From the NCBI GenBank assembly GCA_017470525.1, contig JAFUYM010000060.1, forward strand, positions 1 to 64,000: a stretch of 64,000 bases of DNA, given 5' to 3'. This DNA is from Bacteroidaceae bacterium. GTDB lineage: Bacteria; Bacteroidota; Bacteroidia; Bacteroidales; Bacteroidaceae. The notes under the pieces were generated by a model. It was given only the letters and a program-made list of their open reading frames with translations. It made no database searches and was not told where the DNA came from. A program made the position numbers and the translations under genes. Positions 32,728 through 42,662 of this stretch are shown here, piece by piece; position 1 is the first letter of the stretch, and each line of letters starts with the position of its first letter.

Positions 32728-34026
32728 ATGAAACGACCTTTTTTCTGCATTCTCCTTGTCCTCACGGCTTTGAGCCTTGCAGCACAAACAGACACCACCC
32801 CATTCATGCAGCAACTTTGTGCGGTGGAGGGTGTGAGCGACGTGAAGCCATTAGAGACCACCAAGTTTAAGGAGAAGTATGTGCTGAAGATGGAACAGCA
32901 GGTGGATTGGAAGACCTTTAACAAAGGAACTTTCGGAGAACGTATCATCGTGGGAATGAAAGGTTTGGATAAGCCTACGGTGATTGTCACCGAGGGTTAC
33001 TTTGCCGACTATGGTATGCGTCCAGACTACGAAGAGGAGTTGAGTGCCTTGTTCGATGCCAATGTGGTGTTGTGCGAGTATCGCTACTTTGCCGAAAGTG
33101 TGCCACAGCCTACTAATTGGGACTACATGACAGTCGATAATTCCTTGGCTGACTACCACCATGTGCGTCAGGCTTTGGGTACCCTTTTCAAGGGCAAGTG
33201 GATTAGCACCGGCATCAGCAAGGGAGGACAGACGACGATGTTCTACCGTGCCACCTACCCCGACGACGTGGATGTGAGTGTCAGTTATGTGGCACCGCTG
33301 AACCGTGCGGTGGAAGATGGCAGACACGAGAAGTTCTTGGCAAAGCAGGTGGGAACGAAAGAAGAACGTAAAGCCATCAAGGATGCCATGCAGGAACTGA
33401 TGAAGCGGAAGCCTGAACTGATGGAACTATTCAAAAAGTACAATGCTGAACACGGCTATCATTTCTACCTCTCCGAAGAGGACATCTACGACTATTGTGT
33501 ACTGGAATACCCCTTTGCCCTGTGGCAGTGGGGCACACCTGTCAGCACCATCCCGTCGCTCACGGCTGACAATCAGACATGGTTTAGCAACATGATGGAG
33601 GTGGCAGGTCCCGATTACTTCATCTACCCCAACCGCTTCATGCCTTTCGACGTGCAGGCAAGCCGCGAACTGGGCTATTACGGCTATTCGCTCAAGCCCA
33701 TCAAAAAGTGGACGTCGCTGAAGAGCACGAAGGGGTATCTGAAAGAAATCATGCTACCTGATAGTTTGCGTGGCTACGACTTTGACCCAACACTCTATGA
33801 CCGCACGGTCAAGTTCCTCAAGCAGGAAGACCCTACACATATATTTATATATGGAGAGATTGACCCATGGAGTGCCAGTGGTGTGTGTACATGGCTCAAC
33901 TGCAAGAAGAAGGAGAACATGCGTGTGTATGTGCAGCCAAGAGGAAGTCACCGTGCCAGAATTAACAACATGCCAGCCGACATGAAGCAGGAAATCATGG
34001 AAAGACTGACAAAATGGCTACAATAG
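32728..34026 (+). CDS. Exported serine peptidase, S28/S37-like
   Basis: This 432-residue exported alpha/beta-hydrolase has a signal peptide at 1-19 (ends LSLAAQ) and a serine-peptidase triad consistent with Ser164 (GISKGGQT), Asp379 (GEIDPWSASG) and His408 (RGSHRAR). Overall it resembles tripeptidyl/prolyl aminopeptidases of the S37 (PS-10) group, which trim peptides from the N-terminus. It is likely periplasmic, supplying peptides from host or dietary protein. Monocistronic. The exact family (S37 versus S28) and cleavage preference are uncertain. Confidence 0.75.
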   Translation: MKRPFFCILLVLTALSLAAQTDTTPFMQQLCAVEGVSDVKPLETTKFKEKYVLKMEQQVDWKTFNKGTFGERIIVGMKGLDKPTVIVTEGYFADYGMRPDYEEELSALFDANVVLCEYRYFAESVPQPTNWDYMTVDNSLADYHHVRQALGTLFKGKWISTGISKGGQTTMFYRATYPDDVDVSVSYVAPLNRAVEDGRHEKFLAKQVGTKEERKAIKDAMQELMKRKPELMELFKKYNAEHGYHFYLSEEDIYDYCVLEYPFALWQWGTPVSTIPSLTADNQTWFSNMMEVAGPDYFIYPNRFMPFDVQASRELGYYGYSLKPIKKWTSLKSTKGYLKEIMLPDSLRGYDFDPTLYDRTVKFLKQEDPTHIFIYGEIDPWSASGVCTWLNCKKKENMRVYVQPRGSHRARINNMPADMKQEIMERLTKWLQ

Positions 34027-34121
34027 CAGCATCGGCACTTCTTTTGTCTGAGTGCAGGGGAAAATGATAATTCATTTCCTATCATACGTTAATTAAATTA
34101 TAAAGAGAACAACATCGGCTC

Positions 34122-36638
34122 ATGAATTATAAATATTCCGATAGAGTAACAAGGATTCTTGGCTACAGCAAAGAAGAGGCATTGAGACTTAACAATGACT
34201 ACATCGGTCCTGAACACCTGATGCTGGGTTTGATACGCGACGGTGAGAGCCGTGCCATTGATGTGCTGAAGAAAAAATTCTACGTGAACATTCCATCTGT
34301 CAAGGATGTGCTGGAACGTTCCGTGAGAGACTTCGGTGCCAAACTTCTCTCGACCGACATTGCACTGAATCAGAAATCCAACACCATCATGCGCCTGACA
34401 GTGCTTGAAGCCCGCCTGATGAAAAGTGACGAAAGCGATGCTGAACACATGTTGCTTGCCATTCTCAAGCAGCACGACAATATCGTGGCAAGAATTCTTA
34501 GCGACTGCGATGTTACTTATAAAGACCTCTACGACTCTTTGAACACACAACCTGCGCCCACTCAGATAGAGAATAGTGTGGATTATGATGAAGAAGATGA
34601 GGAGGATGCCCCTCCCCCATCTGGCAACGGAACATCGTCTAACACCAATGGCAATACGACGGCAAAAACCACGAAAAAGGGAAATTCGGACACACCTGCC
34701 ATTGACAAATTCGCTTTCGACCTAACCCGTGCTGCGAGTGAAGGGCGACTTGACCCTGTGGTGGGACGCGAAACGGAAATTGAGCGTTTGGCACAGATTC
34801 TCTCCAGAAGGAAGAAGAATAACCCAGTGCTGATTGGTGAACCAGGTGTTGGCAAGAGCGCGATTGTGGAAGGTTTGGCTGCACGTATCAATGAACGAAA
34901 AGTGGCACGTGTTCTGTTTGGCAAGCGCATTGTGAGCCTTGATATGTCAAGCGTGGTGGCTGGCACCAAATACCGTGGGCAGTTTGAGGAACGTATGCGC
35001 AGCATCATCAACGAATTACGTTCCAATCCTGATATCATCGTGTTCATCGACGAAATCCATACACTGGTGGGTGCTGGCAATCAGGCTGGTCAGATGGATG
35101 CTGCCAACATGATGAAGCCAGCCTTGGCACGAGGCGAATTGCAATGCATCGGTGCGACAACCCTCGATGAATACCGCAAGAGCATTGAGAAAGACGGTGC
35201 GTTGGAACGCCGTTTCCAGAAGGTGATTGTGGAACAAACCACACCAGAAGAGACGCTGACCATTCTGCACAATATCAAAGACCGTTATGAGGAACATCAT
35301 AATGTCTGCTACACAGAAGAAGCACTGGTGGCATGTGTCAAATTGACAGAACGCTACATCACCGACCGCAGTTTCCCTGATAAAGCCATTGATGTGTTGG
35401 ATGAAGTGGGCTCCCGTGTCCGCATTAAGAACATCTGTGTACCCAAGGAAATCGAAGACAAAGAGGCAATGCTTGCCGACCTCAACATACAGAAAGAAAA
35501 CGCTGTCAGAGACGAGAATTATGCTTTGGCAAGCAACTTGCGTGACCAATCGAAACTTGTGAGCGACGAACTGGAACAGATGAAGAAACGGTGGGAAGCG
35601 TCGTTGGAAGACAAACGGCAAAAGGTCACAGAAGAGCATGTGGCTCAGACTGTTTCCATGATGACAGGCATACCCGTTAGCAAAATGGCAAGTGCTGAAG
35701 GCATCCGCATGAAGGGGATGCGTCAGGAGTTGAAAGGCACGGTCATTGCACAGGATGCGGCAGTGGACAAACTGGTCAGCGCCATCCAGCGTAGCCGAGT
35801 GGGGTTGAAAGACCCGAACCGCCCGATTGGCACGTTCATGTTCCTGGGTCCTACAGGTGTGGGCAAGACCTTCTTGGCAAAGAAGTTGGCTGAACACATG
35901 TTCGGTTCGGCTGACGCATTGATTCGTATCGACATGAGCGAATATATGGAGAAGTTCACCGTGAGCCGGTTGGTGGGTGCACCTCCTGGATATGTGGGAT
36001 ATGAAGAAGGAGGTATGCTCACCGAGAAGGTTCGCCGCAAGCCCTACTCTATCGTCCTCCTCGACGAAATCGAGAAGGCGCATCCCGATGTGTTCAATCT
36101 GCTCTTGCAGGTGATGGACGACGGACGACTGACCGACACGCAAGGCAGAACGATTGACTTCCGCAACACGGTCATCATCATGACCAGCAATGTGGGCACT
36201 CGTCAGTTGAAGGAGTTTGGTCGTGGGGTCGGATTCTCTGCCATGGTGGGCAAGGATGACAAGGAAGTGTCTCGCTCTGTGATTCAGAAGGCACTCAACA
36301 AGCAGTTTTCGCCTGAGTTTCTGAACCGTGTCGATGAAATCATCACGTTCGACCAACTGGAACTCGATGCCATCCTGCAAATCATCGGCATCGAACTCAG
36401 AGGACTCTACAAGCGCATCGAAGACCTTGGCATGCACCTCGAAATCACCGAGGAAGCCCAGAAGTTCATTGCCGAAAAGGGCTACGACAAGCAGTTTGGT
36501 GCCCGTCCATTGCGTCGTGCCATCCAACAGCACCTCGAAGATGGCATCAGCGAACTCATCGTGGAAGAACAAGTACACGAGGGCGACACCATCCTGGCAG
36601 AACTGAAAGATGACAAGATTGTCATTGGCAAGAAGTAA
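34122..36638 (+). CDS. clpC: Clp protease ATP-binding subunit
   Basis: ClpC unfolds proteins and feeds them to ClpP in the cytoplasm. The 838-residue protein has Clp_N repeats (about 1-145), a variable acidic and Asn/Thr-rich linker (about 150-195), AAA module 1 with Walker A GEPGVGKS (239-246), a UVR/middle coiled-coil region (about 420-500), AAA module 2 with GPTGVGKT (576-583) and DMSEYMEK, and a ClpB_D2-small C-terminus. The linker composition is odd but common in this clade. No ClpP or McsB partner is nearby. Its promoter is not evident; a terminator follows. Confidence 0.92.
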   Translation: MNYKYSDRVTRILGYSKEEALRLNNDYIGPEHLMLGLIRDGESRAIDVLKKKFYVNIPSVKDVLERSVRDFGAKLLSTDIALNQKSNTIMRLTVLEARLMKSDESDAEHMLLAILKQHDNIVARILSDCDVTYKDLYDSLNTQPAPTQIENSVDYDEEDEEDAPPPSGNGTSSNTNGNTTAKTTKKGNSDTPAIDKFAFDLTRAASEGRLDPVVGRETEIERLAQILSRRKKNNPVLIGEPGVGKSAIVEGLAARINERKVARVLFGKRIVSLDMSSVVAGTKYRGQFEERMRSIINELRSNPDIIVFIDEIHTLVGAGNQAGQMDAANMMKPALARGELQCIGATTLDEYRKSIEKDGALERRFQKVIVEQTTPEETLTILHNIKDRYEEHHNVCYTEEALVACVKLTERYITDRSFPDKAIDVLDEVGSRVRIKNICVPKEIEDKEAMLADLNIQKENAVRDENYALASNLRDQSKLVSDELEQMKKRWEASLEDKRQKVTEEHVAQTVSMMTGIPVSKMASAEGIRMKGMRQELKGTVIAQDAAVDKLVSAIQRSRVGLKDPNRPIGTFMFLGPTGVGKTFLAKKLAEHMFGSADALIRIDMSEYMEKFTVSRLVGAPPGYVGYEEGGMLTEKVRRKPYSIVLLDEIEKAHPDVFNLLLQVMDDGRLTDTQGRTIDFRNTVIIMTSNVGTRQLKEFGRGVGFSAMVGKDDKEVSRSVIQKALNKQFSPEFLNRVDEIITFDQLELDAILQIIGIELRGLYKRIEDLGMHLEITEEAQKFIAEKGYDKQFGARPLRRAIQQHLEDGISELIVEEQVHEGDTILAELKDDKIVIGKK

Positions 36639-36655
36639 ACAACGATAACACCGAC

Positions 36656-36690
36656 AAAATGTCAGTCATGAAAGTGGCTGGCATTTTTTT
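36656..36690 (+). terminator. Terminator of clpC
   Basis: AAAATGTCAG (36656-36665) pairs with CTGGCATTTT (36678-36687), one G-U, followed by T residues. Confidence 0.85.
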
Positions 36691-36739
36691 TGCCCAAGTG
36701 GTTAACTCGGAACATAAAAACTAAAATTGAAAGAACAAT

Positions 36740-38596
36740 ATGGCTCAACAAGGTAACATCGGGGTTACGACTGAGAACATCTTCCCCGTCATCAAAAAGT
36801 TTCTCTATAGTGACCATGACATCTTTATCCGTGAAATCGTGAGCAACGCTGTCGATGCCACCCAAAAACTCAAGACTCTTGCCAGCAAGGGCGAGCTGAA
36901 AGAGGAGGCAGGCGACCTGACCGTACATGTGAGCATTGACAAGGACAAGGGCACGCTGACGGTGAGCGACCGTGGCATCGGCATGACTGAGGAGGAGATT
37001 GACAAGTACATCAACCAGATTGCCTTCTCGGGTGCCAACGACTTCCTCGACAAGTATAAGGAGGATGCCAACGCCATCATCGGCCACTTCGGTTTGGGCT
37101 TCTACTCAGCCTTTATGGTGAGCAAGAAGGTGGAAATCATCACGAAGAGTTGGCAGGAGGGCAGCAAGGCTGTGAAGTGGAGTTGCGACGGAAGCCCAGA
37201 GTTCACCATCGAGGACGCAGAGAAGGCTGACCGTGGTACGGACATCGTGATGTATATCGATGATGACTGCAAGGACTTCTTGGAGAAGTACAAAATCAGT
37301 GAACTCCTGAACAAATACTGCAAGTTCCTCCCCGTGCCTGTGGCATTCGGCAAGAAAACCAAGTGGGACGACAAGGAGAAGAAGAGCGTGGAGACGGACG
37401 AGGACGATGTCATCAACGACACCACCCCACTCTGGACACGCAAGCCATCGGAACTGAAGGATGAGGACTACAAGGAGTTCTACAAGAAACTCTACCCCAT
37501 GAGCGACGAGCCTCTCTTCTGGATTCACCTTAACGTCGATTATCCCTTCAACCTCACGGGTATCCTCTACTTCCCCAAGGTGAAGACCAACCTCGACATT
37601 CAGAAGAACAAAATCAACCTCTACTGCAACCAGGTGTTTGTGACCGACAACGTGGAAGGCATCGTGCCCGACTTCATGACCCTGTTGCATGGTGTGATTG
37701 ACTCGCCAGACATCCCGCTGAACGTGAGCCGCAGTTACTTGCAGAGCGATTCCAACGTGAAGAAGATTTCTACTTACATCTCCAAGAAAGTCTCTGACCG
37801 CCTGTCTTCCATCTTCAAGAGCGACCGCAAGCAGTTTGAGGAGAAGTGGGACGACATCAAGATTTTCATCAACTACGGAATGCTCTCCGAGACCGACTTC
37901 TACGACAAGGCCAAGGCTTTCGCCCTGCTGAAAGACACAGAAGGCAAGATGTACACCTTCGAAGAGTATCAAACCCTCATCAAGGGTGAGCAAACTGACA
38001 AGGACGGCAACCTCATCTACCTCTATGCCAACAACAAGGATGACCAGTACAGTTACATCGACGCTGCCAATGCCAAGGGTTACAACGTGCTCCTGATGGA
38101 CGGTCAACTCGATCCTGCCATGTGCAACCTCTTTGAAGAGAAGTTCGAGAAGAGCCGCTTCACCCGTGTCGATTCAGACGTGGTGGATAAACTCATCGTG
38201 AAGAGCGACGAGAAGAAGGAGGAACTGCCAGAGGACGACAAGAAGGCGCTCACCGAGACCTTCAAGAACGCCCTGCCAAAACTCGACAAAATCGAGTTTA
38301 ACGTGGAACCACAGGCATTGGGCGAGACGGCTGCCCCTGTCATCATGACCCAGAGCGAGTACATGCGTCGTATGAAGGACATGTCACGCTTGCAGCCAGG
38401 TATGGCATTCTATGGCGAAATGCCGACGATGCTCAATCTCGTGCTCAATACCGACCATCCGCTCATTAAGGCGAACATCAAGGATGCGAAACCAGAAGTG
38501 GTGAGCCAACTCATCGACTTGGCACTGCTCCAGAACGGTTTGCTGCGCGGCGAAGCACTCAACAACTTTGTGAAGAGGAGCATCGACCTCATCTAA
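36740..38596 (+). CDS. htpG: Hsp90 chaperone
   Basis: HtpG is the bacterial Hsp90, an ATP-driven dimeric chaperone. The 618-residue protein shows the N-terminal ATPase motifs (IREIVSNAVDATQKL, DRGIGMTEEEI, IGHFGLGFYSAFMV), the middle domain with the catalytic NVSRSYLQSD arginine region, and a shortened C-terminal dimerisation domain with no MEEVD tail. Length is near the E. coli protein (624). It follows clpC, so two protein-quality genes are adjacent but separated by a terminator. Its promoter is not obvious. Confidence 0.95.
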   Translation: MAQQGNIGVTTENIFPVIKKFLYSDHDIFIREIVSNAVDATQKLKTLASKGELKEEAGDLTVHVSIDKDKGTLTVSDRGIGMTEEEIDKYINQIAFSGANDFLDKYKEDANAIIGHFGLGFYSAFMVSKKVEIITKSWQEGSKAVKWSCDGSPEFTIEDAEKADRGTDIVMYIDDDCKDFLEKYKISELLNKYCKFLPVPVAFGKKTKWDDKEKKSVETDEDDVINDTTPLWTRKPSELKDEDYKEFYKKLYPMSDEPLFWIHLNVDYPFNLTGILYFPKVKTNLDIQKNKINLYCNQVFVTDNVEGIVPDFMTLLHGVIDSPDIPLNVSRSYLQSDSNVKKISTYISKKVSDRLSSIFKSDRKQFEEKWDDIKIFINYGMLSETDFYDKAKAFALLKDTEGKMYTFEEYQTLIKGEQTDKDGNLIYLYANNKDDQYSYIDAANAKGYNVLLMDGQLDPAMCNLFEEKFEKSRFTRVDSDVVDKLIVKSDEKKEELPEDDKKALTETFKNALPKLDKIEFNVEPQALGETAAPVIMTQSEYMRRMKDMSRLQPGMAFYGEMPTMLNLVLNTDHPLIKANIKDAKPEVVSQLIDLALLQNGLLRGEALNNFVKRSIDLI

Positions 38597-38625
38597 GAGC
38601 ATCGTTCAAATATGACCAGAAAACC

Positions 38626-38695
38626 GATAAGCCCTGCATCGCAATTACGTTGCAGGGCTTATCGTAATTACGGTGACGGGTGCAACGTAATTACG
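38626..38695. repeat. Triple palindrome, 23-bp period, family C
   Basis: Ten-base cores CGCAATTACG (38640-38649), CGTAATTACG (38663-38672) and CGTAATTACG (38686-38695) repeat at exactly 23 bp. The first is nested in a 13-bp stem, 38626-38638 with 38651-38663, which may serve as the htpG terminator although no T run follows. Confidence 0.85.
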
Positions 38696-38791
38696 ATGGT
38701 GGGTACAGCACAGGAAGGGAACTGCCTTGAGTGTCATTTCGTCACGGAAAGAGGTCTTTTTACTTTCAAATATAAAAATTTTCAGGCTTTC

Positions 38792-38824
38792 TTGTGATAA
38801 AAAGAAAATAAATCCGTACCTTTG
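38792..38824 (+). promoter_or_regulatory. Promoter of glmS operon
   Basis: TTG at 38792-38794 and TACCTTTG at 38817-38824, spacing 22; the ATG follows 23 bases later. Confidence 0.75.
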
Positions 38825-38847
38825 CACCAACAAAATAAAAGAATACT

Positions 38848-40692
38848 ATGTGTGGAATTGTTGGCTATTTAGGCAAACGTAATGCCTATCCCGTTTTGAT
38901 TAAGGGACTTAAACGTTTGGAATACAGAGGCTATGACAGTGCTGGTGTGGCACTGCTGACAGAAAATGGAGATTTGAGGGTCTATAAGACCAAAGGAAAA
39001 GTGGCTGACCTTGAGGGCTATGCCTCAGACAAGGACACCAGCGGCACCGTCGGCATCGCTCACACACGTTGGGCAACCCACGGCGAACCCAACTCCACCA
39101 ATGCTCACCCACACATTTCTTATACAGGCAATCTTGCCATCATTCACAACGGCATTATCGAGAACTATGCTGTGCTGAAGAAGCAGCTGCAGGAAAATGG
39201 CATCGAATTCAAGAGCAATACAGACACCGAGGTGCTGGTTCAACTGATTGAGTACATCCGCACCCAACGGAATCTCGACTTGCTCACCGCCGTGCGTATC
39301 GCCCTTCGTTCCGTCATTGGTGCCTATGCCATCGCCATTCTCGACAAAAATGACCCCGACCAAATCATTGCAGCCCGAAAGAGCAGCCCGTTAGTGGTGG
39401 GCATCGGTGAAGAGGAGTTCTTCTTAGGTTCGGATGCCAGCCCGATTATCGAATACACGGACAAGGTGATATACTTGGACGACAAGGACATCGCCGTCAT
39501 CCGTCGTGGCAAGGAGGTGGAAGTGGTCGATTTCAACAACGAGAAGATGGAACATGAGGTGAAGAAGGTTGACCTCAATTTGGCTCAAATTGAGAAAGGT
39601 GGTTTCCCCCACTTCATGCTGAAGGAGATATTCGAGCAGCCCGAATGCCTGAAAGACTGTATGAGAGGTCGTGTGAATGTGGAGGCAAACAACGTCACCC
39701 TTTCTGCCATCATCGACTATCGCAAATACCTGATTAATCCCCGCCGCATCATTATCGTGGCTTGCGGAACCAGTTGGCATGCTGGCTTGATTGGCAAGCA
39801 GTTGATTGAGGATTTCTGCCAGATTCCTGTCGAAGTGGAATATGCCAGCGAGTTCCGCTACAGCAAGCCTGTCATCAACGAGCAGGACGTGGTGATTGCC
39901 ATCAGTCAGTCGGGTGAGACGGCAGACACCTTGGCAGCCATCGAACTGGCAAAGTCGAAAGGGGCTTTCATCTATGGCATCTGTAACGCCATCGGCTCCA
40001 GCATTCCACGCGCCACCGACACAGGTTCCTACATTCACGTCGGTCCCGAAATCGGTGTGGCTTCCACGAAGGCATTCACCGGTCAAGTGACCGTGCTGAC
40101 CATGTTGGCACTGGCACTTGGCAAGGAGCGTGGCACTATCGACAATGTGCGCTATGCTAAGGTGTTGGAAGAACTGAATGCCGTGCCTGACAAGATGCAG
40201 GAACTGCTCAAGCAGGGCGATGCCATCAAGGACATCAGCCGCATCTTCACCTATGCCCACAACTTCCTCTACCTCGGCCGTGGCTACAACTACCCCGTAG
40301 CGTTGGAAGGAGCCTTGAAACTGAAGGAAATCTCCTACATTCATGCCGAGGGTTATCCTGCCGCCGAGATGAAGCACGGCCCCATCGCGCTGATTGACGA
40401 CGAGATGCCAGTGGTGGTCGTTGCCACGAAGAATGTGCTCTACGAGAAGGTGGTCAGCAACATTCAAGAAATCAAGGCACGAAAGGCACGTGTCATTGCC
40501 ATTGTGAGCGAAGGCGACGAGACCATCCGCAAGATGGCAGATGCCGTCATCGAACTGCCCCACACGGAAGAATGCCTCGAACCACTCTTGGCTTCCATCC
40601 CGCTCCAAATGCTGGCTTACTACATTGCCGTAGCAAAGGGCAAGGATGTTGACCAACCTAGAAATTTGGCAAAATCGGTGACCGTAGAGTAA
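38848..40692 (+). CDS. glmS: Glutamine:fructose-6-phosphate aminotransferase
   Basis: GlmS makes glucosamine-6-phosphate for wall and LPS synthesis. The 614-residue protein starts MCGIVGYLGKR, with Cys2 as the glutaminase nucleophile, and contains GTVGIAHTRWATHGEP, then two SIS domains (CGTSWHAG, SQSGETADTLAA) and the C-terminal KSVTVE. Length matches the family. It has a good promoter and heads a run of glutamine amidotransferase genes: a PurF-like gene 40 bases on, carA and carB, then trmD. No glmS ribozyme features are seen in the short leader. Confidence 0.97.
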   Translation: MCGIVGYLGKRNAYPVLIKGLKRLEYRGYDSAGVALLTENGDLRVYKTKGKVADLEGYASDKDTSGTVGIAHTRWATHGEPNSTNAHPHISYTGNLAIIHNGIIENYAVLKKQLQENGIEFKSNTDTEVLVQLIEYIRTQRNLDLLTAVRIALRSVIGAYAIAILDKNDPDQIIAARKSSPLVVGIGEEEFFLGSDASPIIEYTDKVIYLDDKDIAVIRRGKEVEVVDFNNEKMEHEVKKVDLNLAQIEKGGFPHFMLKEIFEQPECLKDCMRGRVNVEANNVTLSAIIDYRKYLINPRRIIIVACGTSWHAGLIGKQLIEDFCQIPVEVEYASEFRYSKPVINEQDVVIAISQSGETADTLAAIELAKSKGAFIYGICNAIGSSIPRATDTGSYIHVGPEIGVASTKAFTGQVTVLTMLALALGKERGTIDNVRYAKVLEELNAVPDKMQELLKQGDAIKDISRIFTYAHNFLYLGRGYNYPVALEGALKLKEISYIHAEGYPAAEMKHGPIALIDDEMPVVVVATKNVLYEKVVSNIQEIKARKARVIAIVSEGDETIRKMADAVIELPHTEECLEPLLASIPLQMLAYYIAVAKGKDVDQPRNLAKSVTVE

Positions 40693-40732
40693 CATTCACA
40701 CAAACACACATAATAAAAAGAAATAAGGACTT

Positions 40733-42643
40733 ATGGAACCTCTCAAGCACGAATGCGGCATCGTTATGCTCCGCCTTCGCAAACCACTGGAGTACTACCA
40801 GCAGAAGTACGGCACATGGCAGTACGGGCTGAACAAACTCTATCTGATGATGGAGAAGCAGCACAACCGTGGTCAGGAAGGTGCAGGCATCAGTTGCGTG
40901 AAGTTGGCTGCCAACCCTGGCGAGGAATACATGTTCCGCGAAAAGGCACTCGGTTCGGGTGCCATCACCGAGATTTTCGCCAATGTCCACCAATACTTCA
41001 ACAACTATTCCCCTGAAAAAGTCGCTGACGCTGCTTACGCAAAGAAAAACCTCCCCTTCGCCGGGGAACTCTATATGGGCCACCTCCGGTATTCAACCAC
41101 CGGCAAGAGTGGCTTATCTTTTGTGCATCCATTCCTGCGTCGCAACAACTGGCGCGCCAAAAACCTATGCTTGTGCGGAAACTTCAACATGACGAATGTG
41201 GATGAGTTCTTTGGAGAGTTGGCACGTACAGGGCAGCATCCACGCATCTATAGCGATACCTACATCATGCTGGAACAGGTAGGGCATCGCCTTGACCGAG
41301 AAAGTGAACGCCTTTTCGAAGAGGCTGAAAAGATGGGATTGGAGGGGTACGACATCACCGACTACATCGAAGAGCACATCAAGATGGAAAACGTGCTCAA
41401 GAGATCCGCTCCACTGTGGGATGGCGGCTATGTCGTGTGCGGGCAGAATGGTTCTGGCGAAATGTTTGCCATGCGTGACCCTTGGGGCATCCGACCCGCT
41501 TTTTGGTATATGGACGATGAGATTCTGGCAGTCGCCAGCGAACGCCCTGCCATCCAAACCACTCTCGACCTCGATGTGAACCAAGTGCATGAACTGGAAC
41601 CAGGACAGGCAATCATCTGCAACAAATACGGTGATGTGCGCTTCTCGCAAATCATCGAACAGAAAGAGAACCAGCGGTGTTCATTCGAACGCATCTATTT
41701 CAGCCGAGGCAGCGACAAGGACATCTATCTGGAACGGAAAGCATTGGGCAGCCAGTTACTCGCCCCCATCCTGAAAGCCATTGACAACGATGTGGAACAC
41801 ACGGTGTTCTCGTTTATCCCCAACACTGCTGAAGTGGCATTCTACGGAATGTTGGAAGGATTCACCGCCTACATGCACGAGAAGAAGATTGAGCAGATTC
41901 TTTCGCTTGATCACACCCCTACAGCCGATGAATTGCGCGCCATTATCACTCCACAAGTACGTTCAGAGAAAGTGGTGCTGAAAGATATCAAACTGCGCAC
42001 CTTTATCACCGAAAGCGACTCACGCAACGACCTTGCTGCCCATGTGTACGACATCACTTACGGAAGCCTCGTGCCACAGGTAGATAATCTGGTAGTGATT
42101 GACGACAGCATAGTGAGAGGCACCACTCTGCGAGAAAGCATCATCCGCATCCTTGACCGTCTTCACCCCAAGAAGATTGTCATTGTCTCTTCATCTCCAC
42201 AAGTACGCTACCCCGACTACTACGGTATCGACATGTCGAAGATGGAAGAATTCATTGCCTTTCGTGCCGCCATCGAACTGCTGAAAGAGCGCAACAAGGA
42301 ACAAATCATCTATCGTGTCTATCAGAAGTGTAAGGCACAGATACACCTTCCCAAGGAAAAGATGAAGAACTACGTGAAAGAGATTTATGCCCCCTTTACC
42401 GACGAGGACATCAGCCACAAGATGGCAGAGATGCTTCGTGCACCAGGTGTCACTTCCGACATCGAGATTGTCTATCAAAGCCTTGAAGGACTCCATCGGG
42501 CATGCCCCAACCATCCGGGCGACTGGTACTTCTCGGGCAACTACCCAACTCCTGGCGGTGTCCGCCTGGTCAATCAGGCGTTCATCAACTACGTGGAAAA
42601 GTACTATTTCACAGAGCCTGCAAGACTCAACTTCAAAGACTAA
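40733..42643 (+). CDS. Long PurF-like amidophosphoribosyltransferase paralogue
   Basis: This 636-residue class II amidotransferase has candidate nucleophile Cys8 (HECGIVM), a glutaminase domain with NRGQEGAGISC and LRYSTTGKSG, and a phosphoribosyltransferase domain with the PRPP motif VVIDDSIVRGTT. It is about 130 residues longer than E. coli PurF, with an added C-terminal part (IHLPKEKMKNYVKEIYAP onward), and keeps seven residues before Cys8 that may be removed. Position between glmS and carA is known from other Bacteroidales. It may supply phosphoribosylamine for purines or act in another branch; a second PurF may exist elsewhere. Confidence 0.8.
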   Translation: MEPLKHECGIVMLRLRKPLEYYQQKYGTWQYGLNKLYLMMEKQHNRGQEGAGISCVKLAANPGEEYMFREKALGSGAITEIFANVHQYFNNYSPEKVADAAYAKKNLPFAGELYMGHLRYSTTGKSGLSFVHPFLRRNNWRAKNLCLCGNFNMTNVDEFFGELARTGQHPRIYSDTYIMLEQVGHRLDRESERLFEEAEKMGLEGYDITDYIEEHIKMENVLKRSAPLWDGGYVVCGQNGSGEMFAMRDPWGIRPAFWYMDDEILAVASERPAIQTTLDLDVNQVHELEPGQAIICNKYGDVRFSQIIEQKENQRCSFERIYFSRGSDKDIYLERKALGSQLLAPILKAIDNDVEHTVFSFIPNTAEVAFYGMLEGFTAYMHEKKIEQILSLDHTPTADELRAIITPQVRSEKVVLKDIKLRTFITESDSRNDLAAHVYDITYGSLVPQVDNLVVIDDSIVRGTTLRESIIRILDRLHPKKIVIVSSSPQVRYPDYYGIDMSKMEEFIAFRAAIELLKERNKEQIIYRVYQKCKAQIHLPKEKMKNYVKEIYAPFTDEDISHKMAEMLRAPGVTSDIEIVYQSLEGLHRACPNHPGDWYFSGNYPTPGGVRLVNQAFINYVEKYYFTEPARLNFKD

Positions 42644-42662
42644 AAAACAAAACATAACCATA

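Noticed and set aside
38825-38847. glmS ribozyme
   Set aside because: The leader is too short and shows none of the ribozyme core.
42387-42662. N-terminal extension of carA into the PurF-like gene
   Set aside because: Standard CarA begins at 42663; the extra part is an out-of-frame reading of the upstream gene.
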